From Pedobacter nyackensis (lineage in GTDB: Bacteria > Bacteroidota > Bacteroidia > Sphingobacteriales > Sphingobacteriaceae): a stretch of 64,000 nucleotides of DNA. The stretch is from positions 25,237 to 89,236 of the forward strand of contig NZ_FWYB01000002.1 in NCBI RefSeq assembly GCF_900176505.1. The letters are read 5' to 3'. The translations under genes were made by a program, and so were the position numbers. This document shows, piece by piece, positions 53,153 to 63,319 of the stretch (position 1 is the stretch's first letter; each line of letters begins with the position of its first letter). The notes below the pieces were generated by a model. It did not search any database. It saw only the letters and a list, made by a program, of their open reading frames with translations, and was not told where the DNA came from.

Positions 53153-54268
53153 ATGGCTAAAAAGAAAGACGACAAGAAAAATCACGTGGCTGTGGTTAAT
53201 AAAAAATCACTTATTTTTTTTGAAAAATACATCAATAATCCCTCTCCAACTGGTTTTGAGTACCCTGGTCAGAAATTATGGCTGGATTATTTAAAACCTT
53301 ATATTGATGAAAGTTTTATTGACAATTATGGCACTGCCGTAGGTGTAATAAACCCTAAAGCTGAATTTAAAGTAGTTATTGAAGCACATGCTGATGAAAT
53401 TTCCTGGTTTGTAAATTACATCACCCCTGAAGGCCTCATTTATGTGATCCGTAATGGTGGCTCTGATCATCAGATCGCTCCTTCTAAACGCGTAAACATA
53501 CATACCGATAAAGGGATGGTGAAAGCCGTATTTGGCTGGCCAGCTATTCACACTCGTAGTGGTGGAGAAAAAGAAGAAGCTCCGGCACTAAAGAATATAT
53601 TCCTGGATTGCGGCTGTACATCAAAAGATGAAGTTGAAAAACTTGGCATTCATGTAGGTTGCGTAATTACCTATGAAGATGAATTCATGGTTTTAAACGA
53701 CCGTTACTATGTAGGCAGAGCCCTGGACAACAGAGCGGGTGGCTTCATGATCGCTGAAGTAGCTCGTTTGCTTCATGAAAATAAAAAGAAATTGCCTTTT
53801 GGTCTATATATCGTAAACTCTGTACAAGAAGAGATCGGTCTTCGTGGTGCAGAAATGATTGCCGATAGGATTAAACCTCATGTAGCTATCGTTACCGACG
53901 TAACACACGATACAACGACACCAATGATTAATAAAATCACGCAAGGAGATCTTGCATGTGGCCTGGGACCAGTAGTTTCCTATGCACCGGCAGTTCAAAC
54001 TAACTTGAACAAATTATTGATCGAAACTGCAGAAAAGAACGACATCCCATTCCAACGTCAAGCATCTTCACGTTCAACTGGTACCGATACTGATGCATTT
54101 GCGTATTCTAACGGAGGAGTTCCTTCTGCCTTGATATCTCTGCCGTTGCGCTATATGCATACCACGGTTGAAATGATCCATAAAGAAGATGTTGACAACG
54201 TAATTAGCCTGATCTATCATTCTTTATTAAATATCAAGAAAGATCACGATTTCAAATACAATAGATAG
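53153..54268 (+). CDS. M42-family metallo-aminopeptidase
   Basis: This two-zinc cytoplasmic aminopeptidase (371 residues, normal for FrvX/glutamyl aminopeptidase relatives) probably trims peptides. Metal ligand and catalytic stretches are visible: 'VIEAHADEISWFV' (first His and Asp), 'GRALDNRAGGFM' (bridging Asp), 'VQEEIGLRGAE' (catalytic Glu pair), 'VTDVTHDTTTP', and the last His in 'RYMHTTVEM'. An N-terminal lysine-rich stretch ('MAKKKDDKKN') is not part of the fold. It has an exact promoter just upstream and a very strong terminator just downstream, so it is a single-gene unit. Confidence 0.95.
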   Translation: MAKKKDDKKNHVAVVNKKSLIFFEKYINNPSPTGFEYPGQKLWLDYLKPYIDESFIDNYGTAVGVINPKAEFKVVIEAHADEISWFVNYITPEGLIYVIRNGGSDHQIAPSKRVNIHTDKGMVKAVFGWPAIHTRSGGEKEEAPALKNIFLDCGCTSKDEVEKLGIHVGCVITYEDEFMVLNDRYYVGRALDNRAGGFMIAEVARLLHENKKKLPFGLYIVNSVQEEIGLRGAEMIADRIKPHVAIVTDVTHDTTTPMINKITQGDLACGLGPVVSYAPAVQTNLNKLLIETAEKNDIPFQRQASSRSTGTDTDAFAYSNGGVPSALISLPLRYMHTTVEMIHKEDVDNVISLIYHSLLNIKKDHDFKYNR

Positions 54269-54281
54269 TCTTTAAAATTTC

Positions 54282-54328
54282 AAAAGGAAAGGCGTGTCTG
54301 AATAATTCAGGCACGCCTTTCCTTTTTT
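54282..54328 (+). terminator. Very strong terminator after the M42 peptidase gene
   Basis: A 21-bp stem (54282-54302 with 54306-54326, one G-T pair) and a 3-base loop, running into TTTTTT. It also lies just before the HerA-like gene. Confidence 0.93.
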
Positions 54329-54358
54329 ACTTAAGTCACTTTTATTACATTTATAAAA

Positions 54359-55921
54359 ATGACTTTACCTATGAGCAATCAATCAGCAAACTTTACAGAA
54401 AAGATTAAAGCCTCCTATAAACCAAGTGGTTCGTACATTTATTTAGGAGCAGGTATATTGGATGGCGAAGTTTTAGCCGAGGCTGAAGTGAATCTCCCGC
54501 TGCATATGATGAACAGACATGGCCTCGTAGCCGGAGCCACGGGCACTGGTAAAACCCGTACGCTGCAATTGCTTGCCGAACAGCTGTCCGATGCTGGTGT
54601 ACCTGTATTCATGCTCGATGTAAAAGGCGACTTATCCGGCTTAAATCAGCCTGGCCTAAGTAACCCTAAACTTGAAGAAAGAGCAACACAACTGAGCAAA
54701 CCGTTCAACCCAGCCGGCTTCCCTGTCGAACTTTATTCTTTATCAGGTAAGCTCGGGGCACAAATGCGTGCCACAGTATTAGAATTCGGACCGACCTTAT
54801 TAGCCAAAATCCTTGATCTAAATGATACGCAAACCGGTGTTCTTGCAGTTATCTTTAAATATGCAGATGATAACAAGATGCCTGTCATCGATCTCAACGA
54901 TCTAAAAAAGCTAGTTTCCTATCTATCTGAGGATGATGGTGCAGAGGAAATTAAAAGTAGCTACGGAAAAATATCAACAGCCACCACCGGAACCATTCTA
55001 AGAAAGATCGTTACTATAGAACAACAAGGCTTAGGCGCAATGTTTGGCGAACGTTCATTTGATATCCAGGACCTTTTCGAACGAACTGATGGCAAAGGAA
55101 CCATCAGCCTGCTAAACATTTCCGATGTCCAGGCCCAACCCGTTTTGTATTCCACCTATCTGCTAAGCCTGCTTACCGAAATATTCTACAATATGCCTGA
55201 GGCAGGTGACCTTGACAAGCCCAAATTGGTATTCTTTTTTGATGAGGCCCATTTACTCTTTAAAGACTCCTCTAAAGCATTCTTAGAACAAATCGAAACC
55301 ATCATCAGGCTAATTAGATCTAAAGGCATAGGCGTCTTCTTTTGCACGCAATCACCTACAGATATACCTGAAAGCGTATTGTCGCAATTAGGCAATCGCA
55401 TACAGCACGCTTTAAGAGTATTTACACCTAACGATGCTGACGCCTTAAAGAAAACTGTCAATACCTATCCTCGCTCAGATTTCTATAAAATAGACCAGGT
55501 ATTAACTTCCTTAGGGACCGGACAGGCACTGATAACTGTACTAAACGAAAAAGGAATCCCTACGGAGGTAGCGGCCACTATGCTTACCCCTCCCAAAGCT
55601 ATTATGGGCCCTTTAGCAATAGCTGATTATAATGCACTTGTTCAAGCCAGCCCTATGACAGCGAAATATCAGGAAACCATTGATCCGGAAAGTGCTTATG
55701 ACATATTAACCAAAAGGATTAATGATAAACAAATAGAACAGGAAGGCGAACAACAGACTGAAGACCCCACTCCTAAAAAAGGAGAAAAAAGTATTGTTGA
55801 ACAAGTAATGGGTGCTACAATAACCAGACAGATAGGCAAAGAAATTGTGCGTGGACTGTTTGGCATGTTAACCGGTAAAAAGCCAAGAAGTAGCGGAAGC
55901 AAGGGTATATTTGGATTTTAA
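54359..55921 (+). CDS. HerA-like ATPase (DUF853 family)
   Basis: A 520-residue P-loop ATPase of the HerA/FtsK superfamily. Walker A G-A-T-G-T-G-K-T is at about 59-66, followed by 'VFMLDVKGDLSGLNQPG' and Walker B 'LVFFFDEAHLLF'. The sensor region is 'IGVFFCTQSPTDIPESVLSQLGNRIQHALRVFTPNDADALK'. The C-terminus is a charged linker ending in a Gly/Ser/Lys tail ('KKPRSSGSKGIFGF'). The YjgR/DUF853 group is widespread but its role in vivo is unclear. Archaeal HerA works with the NurA nuclease, and no nuclease gene is adjacent here. A second ATG at 54371 is possible. Confidence 0.92.
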   Translation: MTLPMSNQSANFTEKIKASYKPSGSYIYLGAGILDGEVLAEAEVNLPLHMMNRHGLVAGATGTGKTRTLQLLAEQLSDAGVPVFMLDVKGDLSGLNQPGLSNPKLEERATQLSKPFNPAGFPVELYSLSGKLGAQMRATVLEFGPTLLAKILDLNDTQTGVLAVIFKYADDNKMPVIDLNDLKKLVSYLSEDDGAEEIKSSYGKISTATTGTILRKIVTIEQQGLGAMFGERSFDIQDLFERTDGKGTISLLNISDVQAQPVLYSTYLLSLLTEIFYNMPEAGDLDKPKLVFFFDEAHLLFKDSSKAFLEQIETIIRLIRSKGIGVFFCTQSPTDIPESVLSQLGNRIQHALRVFTPNDADALKKTVNTYPRSDFYKIDQVLTSLGTGQALITVLNEKGIPTEVAATMLTPPKAIMGPLAIADYNALVQASPMTAKYQETIDPESAYDILTKRINDKQIEQEGEQQTEDPTPKKGEKSIVEQVMGATITRQIGKEIVRGLFGMLTGKKPRSSGSKGIFGF

Positions 55922-56020
55922 GTTAAAAAACTGCCGCTACATAAATCAAAAAATGTATTTTAGCTTCATAAAATATTTACACTCTACATTGATTATTAAC
56001 CTTTTCATTATTTTAATTGA

Positions 56021-56920
56021 ATGAAACCCACTTTACTCATATTAGCAGCCGGGATGGCAAGCCGTTATGGCAGCATGAAACAAATTGATGGCTTCGGTCC
56101 GAACGATGAAACCATCATCGATTATTCCATATACGATGCGATAAAAGCAGGCTTTGGCAAAGTAGTCTTCATCATTAAAGAAGAATTTGTCGATAACTTT
56201 AAAGCTATTTTCGAGCCTAAATTAGAAGGCAAAATTGAAACAGATTACGTGTTTCAAAATTTCGATCTAAAACAATTCGGTATCGAAGAAGAAATATACC
56301 GTGAAAAACCATGGGGAACAGCACACGCAATTCTTGCAGCCAGAAAAGCAATAAAAGAACCATTTTGTGTAATAAATGCCGACGACTATTATGGTTTTGA
56401 CGCCTTTAAGAAAATGGTAGACTTTTTAAATGAGGAAGCTACTGATAGCAATTATTCGATTGTTGGTTATAAGATTGGAAAAACCTTGTCAGACTTTGGT
56501 TCTGTTTCACGCGGAGTATGTAAAACGAATTCAGCAGGTTACCTGGAAGAAATTACAGAACGTACGCAGGTTTATAAAAAAGATGGTGCCATTGTTTTTG
56601 AAGAAAATGGTGTTGAATATCCTTTAGAGTATGACACCCCTGTTTCTATGAACTTCTGGGGCTTCACACCAGCTGTTTTTAAATTAACTGAAGATATGTT
56701 TAAAGCGTTTGCATTAGCAAACAAAGACAAACCTAAAGCTGAATTCTTTATTCCTCTAATCGGTGAGAACCTGGTTAAAACCAATACAGCATCATTCAAA
56801 GTTATCCCAACCGACAGTCAGTGGTTTGGCGTAACCTATAAAGAAGACAAACCTTTTGTACAAAGCTGTATAGATGAGCTTGTGAAAAATGGAACTTATC
56901 CTCAAAATCTTTGGAACTAA
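56021..56920 (+). CDS. Sugar-phosphate nucleotidyltransferase
   Basis: A 299-residue nucleotidyltransferase. The nucleotide-binding loop is near the N-terminus as 'LAAGMASRYGSMKQIDGFGPNDETIIDYSIYDA'. 'KPWGTAHAILAARKAI' precedes the metal-binding 'VINADDYYGFDAF'. It lacks the C-terminal left-handed beta helix of GlmU. Similar Bacteroidota proteins are annotated as NDP-sugar pyrophosphorylases or MurNAc-1-P uridylyltransferase-like enzymes; the exact sugar is not readable. There is a 99-base AT-rich gap upstream with no exact promoter match, and a strong shared terminator behind it. Confidence 0.88.
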   Translation: MKPTLLILAAGMASRYGSMKQIDGFGPNDETIIDYSIYDAIKAGFGKVVFIIKEEFVDNFKAIFEPKLEGKIETDYVFQNFDLKQFGIEEEIYREKPWGTAHAILAARKAIKEPFCVINADDYYGFDAFKKMVDFLNEEATDSNYSIVGYKIGKTLSDFGSVSRGVCKTNSAGYLEEITERTQVYKKDGAIVFEENGVEYPLEYDTPVSMNFWGFTPAVFKLTEDMFKAFALANKDKPKAEFFIPLIGENLVKTNTASFKVIPTDSQWFGVTYKEDKPFVQSCIDELVKNGTYPQNLWN

Positions 56921-56935
56921 TCCGTTTTAAATTCT

Positions 56936-56980
56936 AAAAAGAATGGCCCCTGATGAATTTCATCAGGGGCCATTCTTTTT
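56936..56980. terminator. Strong bidirectional terminator between nucleotidyltransferase and dnaK
   Basis: AAAAAGAATGGCCCCTGATGAA (56936-56957) pairs with TTCATCAGGGGCCATTCTTTTT (56959-56980). The A and T ends give T-runs for both converging genes. Confidence 0.93.
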
Positions 56981-56994
56981 ATGGAGATTAACGA

Positions 56995-58911
56995 TTACTT
57001 TTTGTCGTCTTTTACTTCTTCGAAGTCTACATCAGTAACATTATCATTGCTATCAGCAGCTTGTCCGCCAGCCTGAGCATCAGCACCAGCTTCTGGCTGT
57101 GCGCCTTCCTGACCACCTTTGTACATCTCTTCAGAAGCGACATTCCATGCATTTTGCAATTCTGCCTGAGCTGCGTCGATATCAGCAAAGTTTCTTGCAG
57201 CATGTGCATCTTTCAGTTTATTCAAACTCTCTTCAATAGGAGCTTTTTTATCCGCAGAAAGTTTATCGCCAAACTCTTTCAATTGTTTCTCAGTAGAGAA
57301 GATTAAAGCATCAGCGCTGTTGATTTTTTCAGCTTCTTCTCTAGCTGCTTTATCAGCATCAGCATTTTGTTCTGCTTCTTCTTTCATTCTTTTGATCTCT
57401 TCATCAGTTAAACCTGAAGAAGCTTCAATACGGATTTTTTGCTCTTTACCAGTAGCTTTATCTTTAGCACTTACGTGTAAGATACCATTCGCATCAATAT
57501 CAAATGCAACTTCTACCTGAGGAACACCACGTGGAGCTGGTGGAATACCATCTAAGATGAAACGACCAATCGTACGGTTTTGAGCAGCCATAGGACGCTC
57601 TCCTTGTAGGATATGGATTTCTACTGAAGGCTGGTTATCAGCAGCAGTAGAGAAAGTTTCTGCTTTCTTAGAAGGAATAGTTGTATTTGCTTCAATTAAT
57701 TTAGTCATTACACCACCCATTGTCTCAATACCTAAAGATAGAGGAGTAACATCTAGTAACAATACATCTTTAACCTCACCAGTTAATACACCACCTTGGA
57801 TTGCAGCACCAATAGCTACTACCTCATCAGGGTTTACACCTTTAGAAGGCTCTTTACCAAAGAAAGCTTTAACTGCTTCCTGAATAGCAGGCATACGAGT
57901 AGAACCACCAACTAAGATGATCTCATCGATATCGCTAGTTTTTAAACCTGCATTTTTCAACGCTGATTTACAAGGATCGATAGTACGTTTAATCAAATCA
58001 GCGGCCAATTGCTCAAATTTAGCACGGCTTAAAGTTCTAACTAAGTGTTTAGGTCCTGTTGCATCAGCTGTGATGTAAGGAAGGTTGATCTCTGTAGAAG
58101 TAGTGCTTGAAAGTTCAATTTTAGCTTTCTCAGCAGCTTCTTTCAAACGTTGCAAAGCCATTGGATCTTGATGTAAGTCCATGCCGTTCTCGTTCTTAAA
58201 TTCAACAGCTAACCACTCAATAATGATATGGTCAAAGTCATCTCCACCAAGGTGAGTATCGCCATCAGTAGATTTCACTTCAAATACACCATCACCTAAT
58301 TCTAATACAGATACATCATGAGTACCACCACCACAGTCAAACACAACAATTTTCATGTCTTTATGTGCTTTATCCAAACCGTAAGCTAATGCAGCAGCAG
58401 TTGGCTCGTTGATGATACGTTTAACTGTTAAACCAGCAATTTCACCAGCTTCTTTAGTCGCTTGACGTTGAGCATCATTAAAGTACGCAGGAACCGTAAT
58501 AACGGCTTCAGTCACTTCATGACCCAAAAAGTCTTCAGCAGTTTTCTTCATTTTCTGCAATATCATCGCAGAAAGCTCCTGAGGAGTATATTTACGGTCG
58601 TCAATTTCTACACGTGGTGTATTGTTGTCACCTTTAACTACCTTATAAGGTACACGACCAGCTTCTTTAGTAACCTCAGCAAAGCTGCTGCCCATAAAGC
58701 GCTTAATCGAATAAATTGTTTTTGTTGGGTTAGTTATGGCCTGACGTTTCGCCGGCTCACCAACTTTACGCTCACCATTCTCTGCAAATGCAACAATGGA
58801 TGGTGTAGTACGTTTACCCTCACTGTTGGCTATAACTACAGGTTCGTTACCTTCCATTACGGCTACGCAAGAGTTTGTTGTTCCTAAGTCTATACCAATA
58901 ATTTTTGACAT
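56995..58911 (-). CDS. dnaK: Molecular chaperone DnaK (Hsp70)
   Basis: This 638-residue Hsp70 is the ATP-driven chaperone of the cytoplasm. ATPase signatures are complete: '[14 protein letters not shown]' at the N-terminus, '[16 protein letters not shown]' and '[16 protein letters not shown]'. His in 'GGGTHDVS' replaces the usual Phe, a Bacteroidota feature. The substrate-binding domain ('[30 protein letters not shown]') and helical lid follow, ending in a Gly/Ala/Gln-rich tail with '[12 protein letters not shown]'. There is no grpE or dnaJ beside it. The 169-base region upstream contains an inverted repeat and a direct repeat (58973-58991; 59051-59066). Confidence 0.98.
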   Translation of the reverse strand: MSKIIGIDLGTTNSCVAVMEGNEPVVIANSEGKRTTPSIVAFAENGERKVGEPAKRQAITNPTKTIYSIKRFMGSSFAEVTKEAGRVPYKVVKGDNNTPRVEIDDRKYTPQELSAMILQKMKKTAEDFLGHEVTEAVITVPAYFNDAQRQATKEAGEIAGLTVKRIINEPTAAALAYGLDKAHKDMKIVVFDCGGGTHDVSVLELGDGVFEVKSTDGDTHLGGDDFDHIIIEWLAVEFKNENGMDLHQDPMALQRLKEAAEKAKIELSSTTSTEINLPYITADATGPKHLVRTLSRAKFEQLAADLIKRTIDPCKSALKNAGLKTSDIDEIILVGGSTRMPAIQEAVKAFFGKEPSKGVNPDEVVAIGAAIQGGVLTGEVKDVLLLDVTPLSLGIETMGGVMTKLIEANTTIPSKKAETFSTAADNQPSVEIHILQGERPMAAQNRTIGRFILDGIPPAPRGVPQVEVAFDIDANGILHVSAKDKATGKEQKIRIEASSGLTDEEIKRMKEEAEQNADADKAAREEAEKINSADALIFSTEKQLKEFGDKLSADKKAPIEESLNKLKDAHAARNFADIDAAQAELQNAWNVASEEMYKGGQEGAQPEAGADAQAGGQAADSNDNVTDVDFEEVKDDKK

Positions 58912-58972
58912 GTTATTTATCTCTGTTTATGTTATGAAATCTTTACTATTAATATCTGTTTAACAAGCAATG

Positions 58973-58991
58973 TGCCAATCGGTATTTGGCA
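58973..58991. promoter_or_regulatory. Inverted repeat TGCCAA-N7-TTGGCA upstream of dnaK
   Basis: TGCCAA (58973-58978) and TTGGCA (58986-58991) flank a 7-base spacer 62-80 bases before the dnaK start. Further out, TATGACAC TATGACAG (59051-59066) is an 8-base direct repeat. Neither matches CIRCE. They are candidate control sites for heat-shock expression. Confidence 0.35.
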
Positions 58992-59080
58992 GAAAATCTT
59001 TCCTATTTCTTATAATTGCAGAAAATTATGGCCGAAAGCCATGATGAAAATATGACACTATGACAGAATTGCCAGCTATT

Positions 59081-60292
59081 CTACTTGTCAAGGTCCAATA
59101 ATCGTTCTAAATGATGATAACCAATGCCAAAATAGGCCTTAGTCTCAGCAATTTTTTCTTTAATCTCCAAACGCTTTAATTCTTGTGCCTTGGTTAAAGC
59201 ACCGCCTGTTGAAGTTTTAATACCTACAACCAGCACATTCTTTGGTGTATGTGCATCTGAGATAAATTCAAACACTTTTGTTTTATAACCATAGTATTCC
59301 AAAATCAAAGCCCTGATTCCATCAGTTACCATCTCCGCCTGACGTTCCAGAAAAATCCCGTACTTAGTTAAGAAGGTAAGTTCGTTCTTCACTTTACTCT
59401 TCTCGATCTCTCTTCTGATTTGTTTATGGCAACAAGGGGCCACAACAATCAATCCAGCGTTAGCTTTTATTCCCTTATAAATGGCATCATCTGTAGCCGT
59501 ATCACACGCATGAAGCGCAATCAACAAATCAATATGATCAACTGTGTATGCTTCAATAGTTCCTTCAACAAAATCAAGTTTTTTAAAGCTCGAACTGCTG
59601 GCAATGCCATTGCATAGCTTTACGAGATCTTCTCTGAACTCTACACCGGTTACTTTGGTATCCAGTTTTAATACATTATGCAAATAATCATATAGCGCGA
59701 AAGTCAGATAGCCTTTACCCGAGCCCATATCAACTACGCTCTTTATCCGCGCCTCCGGTAACTCCTTAATTAGCGAGCTAAGTATCTCTACATATTGATT
59801 AATCTGACGGTATTTATCTTGTGCGTTTTTAAACACCTGTCCATCCTGATCTGTAATTCTTAACTCCTGTAAATAAGATTTACCTACAGGCTGAATTAAC
59901 CGTTTCTTCTCCTTATTATGAGCAAGTGTAGGTTGCACAACAGTACTCACCAATTTCTCTCTTAAAGAGATCTGTTCCTTCTTCCCATGCTCCAATATGG
60001 TTTCCTTCTCTGTGGTAAACAGTGTGCATATTTTAAAGTCATTACTCACAAAGTGACAAATGAGCGCTATACCCTCAGCTATTGGAAAATTCTTAAAGAT
60101 GTCCCTTGTTTTATAACGATAAGTAAAAGAAAGCATATCTGCACGCTTAATCTTCACCTTACGTACATAAATATTCTTTAGTTCCTTTTCATTACCCTGG
60201 TAATTACCAAGTGAAACTTTTAAAAATACATTAGAAGAAATGCTATCAGCTAACTGATTTTGAAATTGCTGAAAAAGAAGTTGATTGGACAT
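59081..60292 (-). CDS. Methyltransferase of the METTL25/GSTCD type (Methyltransf_32)
   Basis: The 403-residue protein has an N-terminal domain of about 170 residues without clear catalytic motifs. A SAM-binding domain follows: motif I 'VVDMGSGKGYLTFALYDYL', strand-2 acidic 'VTGVEFREDL', and 'HIDLLIALHACDTATDDAIY', then 'VAPCCHKQIRRE'. The H-A-C-D-T-A-T-D and A-P-C-C-H-K motifs are characteristic of the Methyltransf_32 group, which includes GSTCD and METTL25; cysteines in these motifs suggest metal binding or a special acceptor. The substrate is unknown; RNA or protein has been suggested for eukaryotic relatives. It lies between dnaK (upstream region shared) and the 2H phosphoesterase gene, which is divergent. 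Confidence 0.85.
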   Translation of the reverse strand: MSNQLLFQQFQNQLADSISSNVFLKVSLGNYQGNEKELKNIYVRKVKIKRADMLSFTYRYKTRDIFKNFPIAEGIALICHFVSNDFKICTLFTTEKETILEHGKKEQISLREKLVSTVVQPTLAHNKEKKRLIQPVGKSYLQELRITDQDGQVFKNAQDKYRQINQYVEILSSLIKELPEARIKSVVDMGSGKGYLTFALYDYLHNVLKLDTKVTGVEFREDLVKLCNGIASSSSFKKLDFVEGTIEAYTVDHIDLLIALHACDTATDDAIYKGIKANAGLIVVAPCCHKQIRREIEKSKVKNELTFLTKYGIFLERQAEMVTDGIRALILEYYGYKTKVFEFISDAHTPKNVLVVGIKTSTGGALTKAQELKRLEIKEKIAETKAYFGIGYHHLERLLDLDK

Positions 60293-60347
60293 GAAATTAA
60301 ATTACTCAACAAAGATAACCTTTTGAAATTAATAGTAAATTGACTTT

Positions 60348-60902
60348 ATGAAGCACAACTACTTAATTGCCATCTTACCCCCCCCGGAATTAAGTCAACA
60401 AATTGATGAAATTAGAAAAGCTTGCTCAGAAAAATATAAAATCTATAAAGCGTTACGACCACCGGTTCACATTACCCTGCTATTCCTTAAAAATTTGGAT
60501 GATACTTTCGAGCCACAATTAATCAACAGCCTAGAGGCCGCGAGAAATTTCAGCCCATTTACTCAGGAACTAGAAAACTACGACGCATTCGTTCGCAATG
60601 AGGTAGTATTTATCAAAGCCATTATTAACAAGGAGATCACAACACTATACAGGAATATTAAAAAGATACTTGGCGATGCAGCAAAAGAACCCAGAAGCCA
60701 GATCACTCCACATATCACCATTGCCTACAGAGATCTTAAAGATCAGTTTCCTCAAATTTATACGGAATATAAAAACAAAAGCTTTGAAGCCAGCTTTCCG
60801 GTAGATCATTTTACCTTACTAAAGCACGACCGCATCCGCTGGAATATACTCAGAGATTACGTGGCCAAACCAGGTGACCAGCAATCGGAATTGAATATAT
60901 AA
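60348..60902 (+). CDS. 2H phosphoesterase (2'-5' RNA ligase family)
   Basis: A 184-residue protein with the two H-x-T-x motifs of the 2H family: 'PVHITLLFL' (His41) and 'TPHITIAYRD' (His122). The family cleaves or joins 2',3'-cyclic or 2'-5' phosphate ends in RNA. Length matches LigT/ThpR relatives. It is divergent from the methyltransferase gene (55 bases between starts) and convergent with rplQ across a terminator. Because both flanking genes are RNA-related, a role in RNA processing is plausible but not shown. Confidence 0.9.
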   Translation: MKHNYLIAILPPPELSQQIDEIRKACSEKYKIYKALRPPVHITLLFLKNLDDTFEPQLINSLEAARNFSPFTQELENYDAFVRNEVVFIKAIINKEITTLYRNIKKILGDAAKEPRSQITPHITIAYRDLKDQFPQIYTEYKNKSFEASFPVDHFTLLKHDRIRWNILRDYVAKPGDQQSELNI

Positions 60903-60907
60903 ACAAG

Positions 60908-60940
60908 AAGCCCTGTCCGAATGTCGGACAGGGCTTCCTA
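60908..60940. terminator. Terminator between 2H phosphoesterase and rplQ
   Basis: AAGCCCTGTCCGA (60908-60920) pairs perfectly with TCGGACAGGGCTT (60924-60936) around ATG. T-runs are short on both sides. It ends the ribosomal alpha operon on the minus strand. Confidence 0.82.
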
Positions 60941-60961
60941 TTATTTTGAATCAGGGAATAA

Positions 60962-61483
60962 TTATTCTCCTTTATCTTCTTTTTTTTCTTCAGTTGCAGG
61001 AGCTTCAGTAGCTTCTTCAACAGCAACCTCTGCTTTCGCAGCTGGAGCATCAGCAGCTTTAGCTTTGCTTCTACCACGACGAGTAGTTTTCTTCTCAGCA
61101 GCTTCTGATTCTTTACCATAAACCTCATTGTAATCAACTAGTTCGATTAATGCCATTTCAGCATTATCACCTAAACGATTATTCAATTTAATGATTCTGG
61201 TATAACCACCCGGACGGTTAGCAACTTTCGCTGCGATATCACGGAATAATTCAGTAACAGTTTCTTTATCTTGCAAATAGCTAAATACAATACGACGTGA
61301 GTGTGTAGTATCAGTTTTAGATTTTGTAATGATAGGCTCAACATACATACGTAAAGCTTTTGCTTTAGCTAAAGTAGTTGAGATCCTTTTGTGTTTAATT
61401 AACGATGAAGCCATGTTAGCCAACATCGCTTTACGATGTGAATCTGTTCTTCCTAAGTGGTTGTTCTTTTTACCGTGTCTCAT
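60962..61483 (-). CDS. rplQ: Ribosomal protein L17
   Basis: Large-subunit protein L17 with the standard start '[29 protein letters not shown]' and '[22 protein letters not shown]'. The conserved core ends near residue 125. A long A/E/K-rich C-terminal extension ('[23 protein letters not shown]...') brings it to 173 residues; such tails are typical of Bacteroidota L17. It is the last gene of the alpha operon, 92 bases after rpoA, with a terminator behind it. Confidence 0.97.
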   Translation of the reverse strand: MRHGKKNNHLGRTDSHRKAMLANMASSLIKHKRISTTLAKAKALRMYVEPIITKSKTDTTHSRRIVFSYLQDKETVTELFRDIAAKVANRPGGYTRIIKLNNRLGDNAEMALIELVDYNEVYGKESEAAEKKTTRRGRSKAKAADAPAAKAEVAVEEATEAPATEEKKEDKGE

Positions 61484-61575
61484 TTTTGATTTTATTCAGT
61501 GTATACCGTCTCTATGAAATTATTCTGAGGGAATTATACACTATTAACAATATTGTTATTTATATTTTATACTCG

Positions 61576-62568
61576 TTATTCTTCGTCAAGTTTGAACTTA
61601 GACAAGTTCATGCCGAATGATAAACTTTTAGACTTAACAAGTTCTTGTATCTCTGTTAAAGATTTTTTACCGAAGTTTCTGAATTTTAACATATCAGCTA
61701 CATCATAAGAAACCAGATCAGCTAAAGTGCGTATATCAGCTGCTTTTAAGCAGTTTAATGCACGAACTGAAAGATCTAAATCAACTAATTCAGTTTTTAA
61801 GATCTTACGCATATGCAAGATTTCCTCATCAACTTCTTTAGTTTCTTCTTTCGCTTGAGACTCTAATACTAAATTCTCATCAGAGAACAACATAAAGTGC
61901 TGGATTAAAATTTTCGCAGCTTCTTTAAGTGCTTCTTCAGGATGGATTGAACCATCTGTAGAGATATCTAATATTAATTTTTCATAATCTGTCTTTTGCT
62001 CAACACGATAGTTTTCAATCGTGTATTTTACATTTTTCATCGGAGTAAAGATCGAATCGATCGCGATCACGCCAACAACAGCATCATTGATTTTATTCTC
62101 TTCAGCAGGTACATAACCACGTCCTTTATTAATGGTCAATTCCACTTCTAAAGTAACAGATTTCTCCATGTTACAAATAACGAAATCAGGGTTAAGCACC
62201 TCAAAGTTATTAGAGAATTTAGTGATGTCACCAGCAAGGAATTGCTCTTGACCATTAACTAAAATAAAAACTTTCTCTGAATCGCCAGCATCTCCTGATT
62301 TTTTAAAACGTACTTGTTTTAAATTAAGAATAATTTCTGTTAAATCTTCTACAACACCTTTCATTGTAGAGAACTCATGAGATACGCCTGAAAAACGAAT
62401 ACTTGTAATGGCATAACCTTCTAAAGAAGAAAGCAATATTCTTCTTAAGGCATTACCAATTGTTACACCGAAACCGGGCTCTAAAGGGCGGAACTCAAAT
62501 GTACCATCGAAATCAGTTGATTTCTGCATGATTACTTTATCGGGCTTCTGAAATGCTAAAATTGCCAT
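61576..62568 (-). CDS. rpoA: RNA polymerase alpha subunit
   Basis: A 330-residue alpha subunit with an N-terminal assembly domain ('[33 protein letters not shown]', the classic rpoA signature with small substitutions) and a C-terminal domain ('[42 protein letters not shown]'). The C-terminal domain contacts activators and upstream promoter DNA. It lies between rpsD (77 bases) and rplQ (92 bases). The AT-rich 'GCCCGTAGGCAATTAATTAA' between rpsD and rpoA shows no terminator. Confidence 0.98.
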   Translation of the reverse strand: MAILAFQKPDKVIMQKSTDFDGTFEFRPLEPGFGVTIGNALRRILLSSLEGYAITSIRFSGVSHEFSTMKGVVEDLTEIILNLKQVRFKKSGDAGDSEKVFILVNGQEQFLAGDITKFSNNFEVLNPDFVICNMEKSVTLEVELTINKGRGYVPAEENKINDAVVGVIAIDSIFTPMKNVKYTIENYRVEQKTDYEKLILDISTDGSIHPEEALKEAAKILIQHFMLFSDENLVLESQAKEETKEVDEEILHMRKILKTELVDLDLSVRALNCLKAADIRTLADLVSYDVADMLKFRNFGKKSLTEIQELVKSKSLSFGMNLSKFKLDEE

Positions 62569-62645
62569 TTATAATGTTTTTAGATCGTTATTAAATTTAT
62601 GTAACGTAAAAAAATTAATTGCCCGTAGGCAATTAATTAAATATA

Positions 62646-63254
62646 TTACTTAGAGTATAACTCTACTATAAGGTTTTCTTTGATATTTTCTGGTATCTCG
62701 TCGCGATTAGGATAAGTTAAGAACTTTCCTGATAATTCGCTTGCGTTCCAGTCTAACCAATTGAATTTATTGATCATTCTTCCAGCTACTGAATTGGTAA
62801 TAGCTTCTAAAGTTTTAGACTTTTCGCGCACTGCGATAACATCACCAGCTTTCAATTGATATGAAGGAATATTAACTACTTCACCGTTAACTGTTACGTG
62901 TTTATGGCTAACTAACTGACGAGCAGCTGAACGTGTTGTAGCAATACCTAATCTGTAAACTGTGTTATCTAAACGAGCTTCTAATAATTGTAATAAGTTA
63001 TCACCTGTAATACCACCACGTGCAGACGCTTTAGTAAATAAGTTACGGAATTGACGCTCTAATACACCATAAGTATATTTAACTTTTTGTTTTTCCATTA
63101 ACTGTACCGCGTACTCAGACTGCTTACCTCTTCTTTTTGAAGCACCATGTTGCCCAGGAGGGTAGTTTTTTCTGTCTAGTACTTTATCAGGACCAAAAAT
63201 TGGTTCTCTGAACTTACGGGCGATTTTGGACTTTGGTCCTGTATATCTTGCCAT
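62646..63254 (-). CDS. rpsD: Ribosomal protein S4
   Basis: Small-subunit primary binding protein S4, 202 residues from the ATG at 63254, giving the standard '[18 protein letters not shown]'. The longer frame (to 63281) adds nine residues that are not part of the family. The S4 RNA-binding domain is '[34 protein letters not shown]'. It is preceded by rpsK and followed by rpoA in usual alpha-operon order. S4 is the translational repressor of this operon in some bacteria; no pseudoknot leader was identified here. Confidence 0.98.
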   Translation of the reverse strand: MARYTGPKSKIARKFREPIFGPDKVLDRKNYPPGQHGASKRRGKQSEYAVQLMEKQKVKYTYGVLERQFRNLFTKASARGGITGDNLLQLLEARLDNTVYRLGIATTRSAARQLVSHKHVTVNGEVVNIPSYQLKAGDVIAVREKSKTLEAITNSVAGRMINKFNWLDWNASELSGKFLTYPNRDEIPENIKENLIVELYSK

Positions 63255-63319
63255 TGCTTTTCGTTTTAAAGTATCATGCAACCTTACGCTGCAGACTCTT
63301 AGCTTTAAAAATTAATAAA

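Noticed and set aside
58462-58887. 141-residue plus-strand frame
   Set aside because: Antisense to the highly conserved N-terminal part of dnaK.
60850-61137. 95-residue K/L-rich minus-strand frame
   Set aside because: Frame-shifted reading of the A/E/K-rich rplQ tail and the adjacent terminator.
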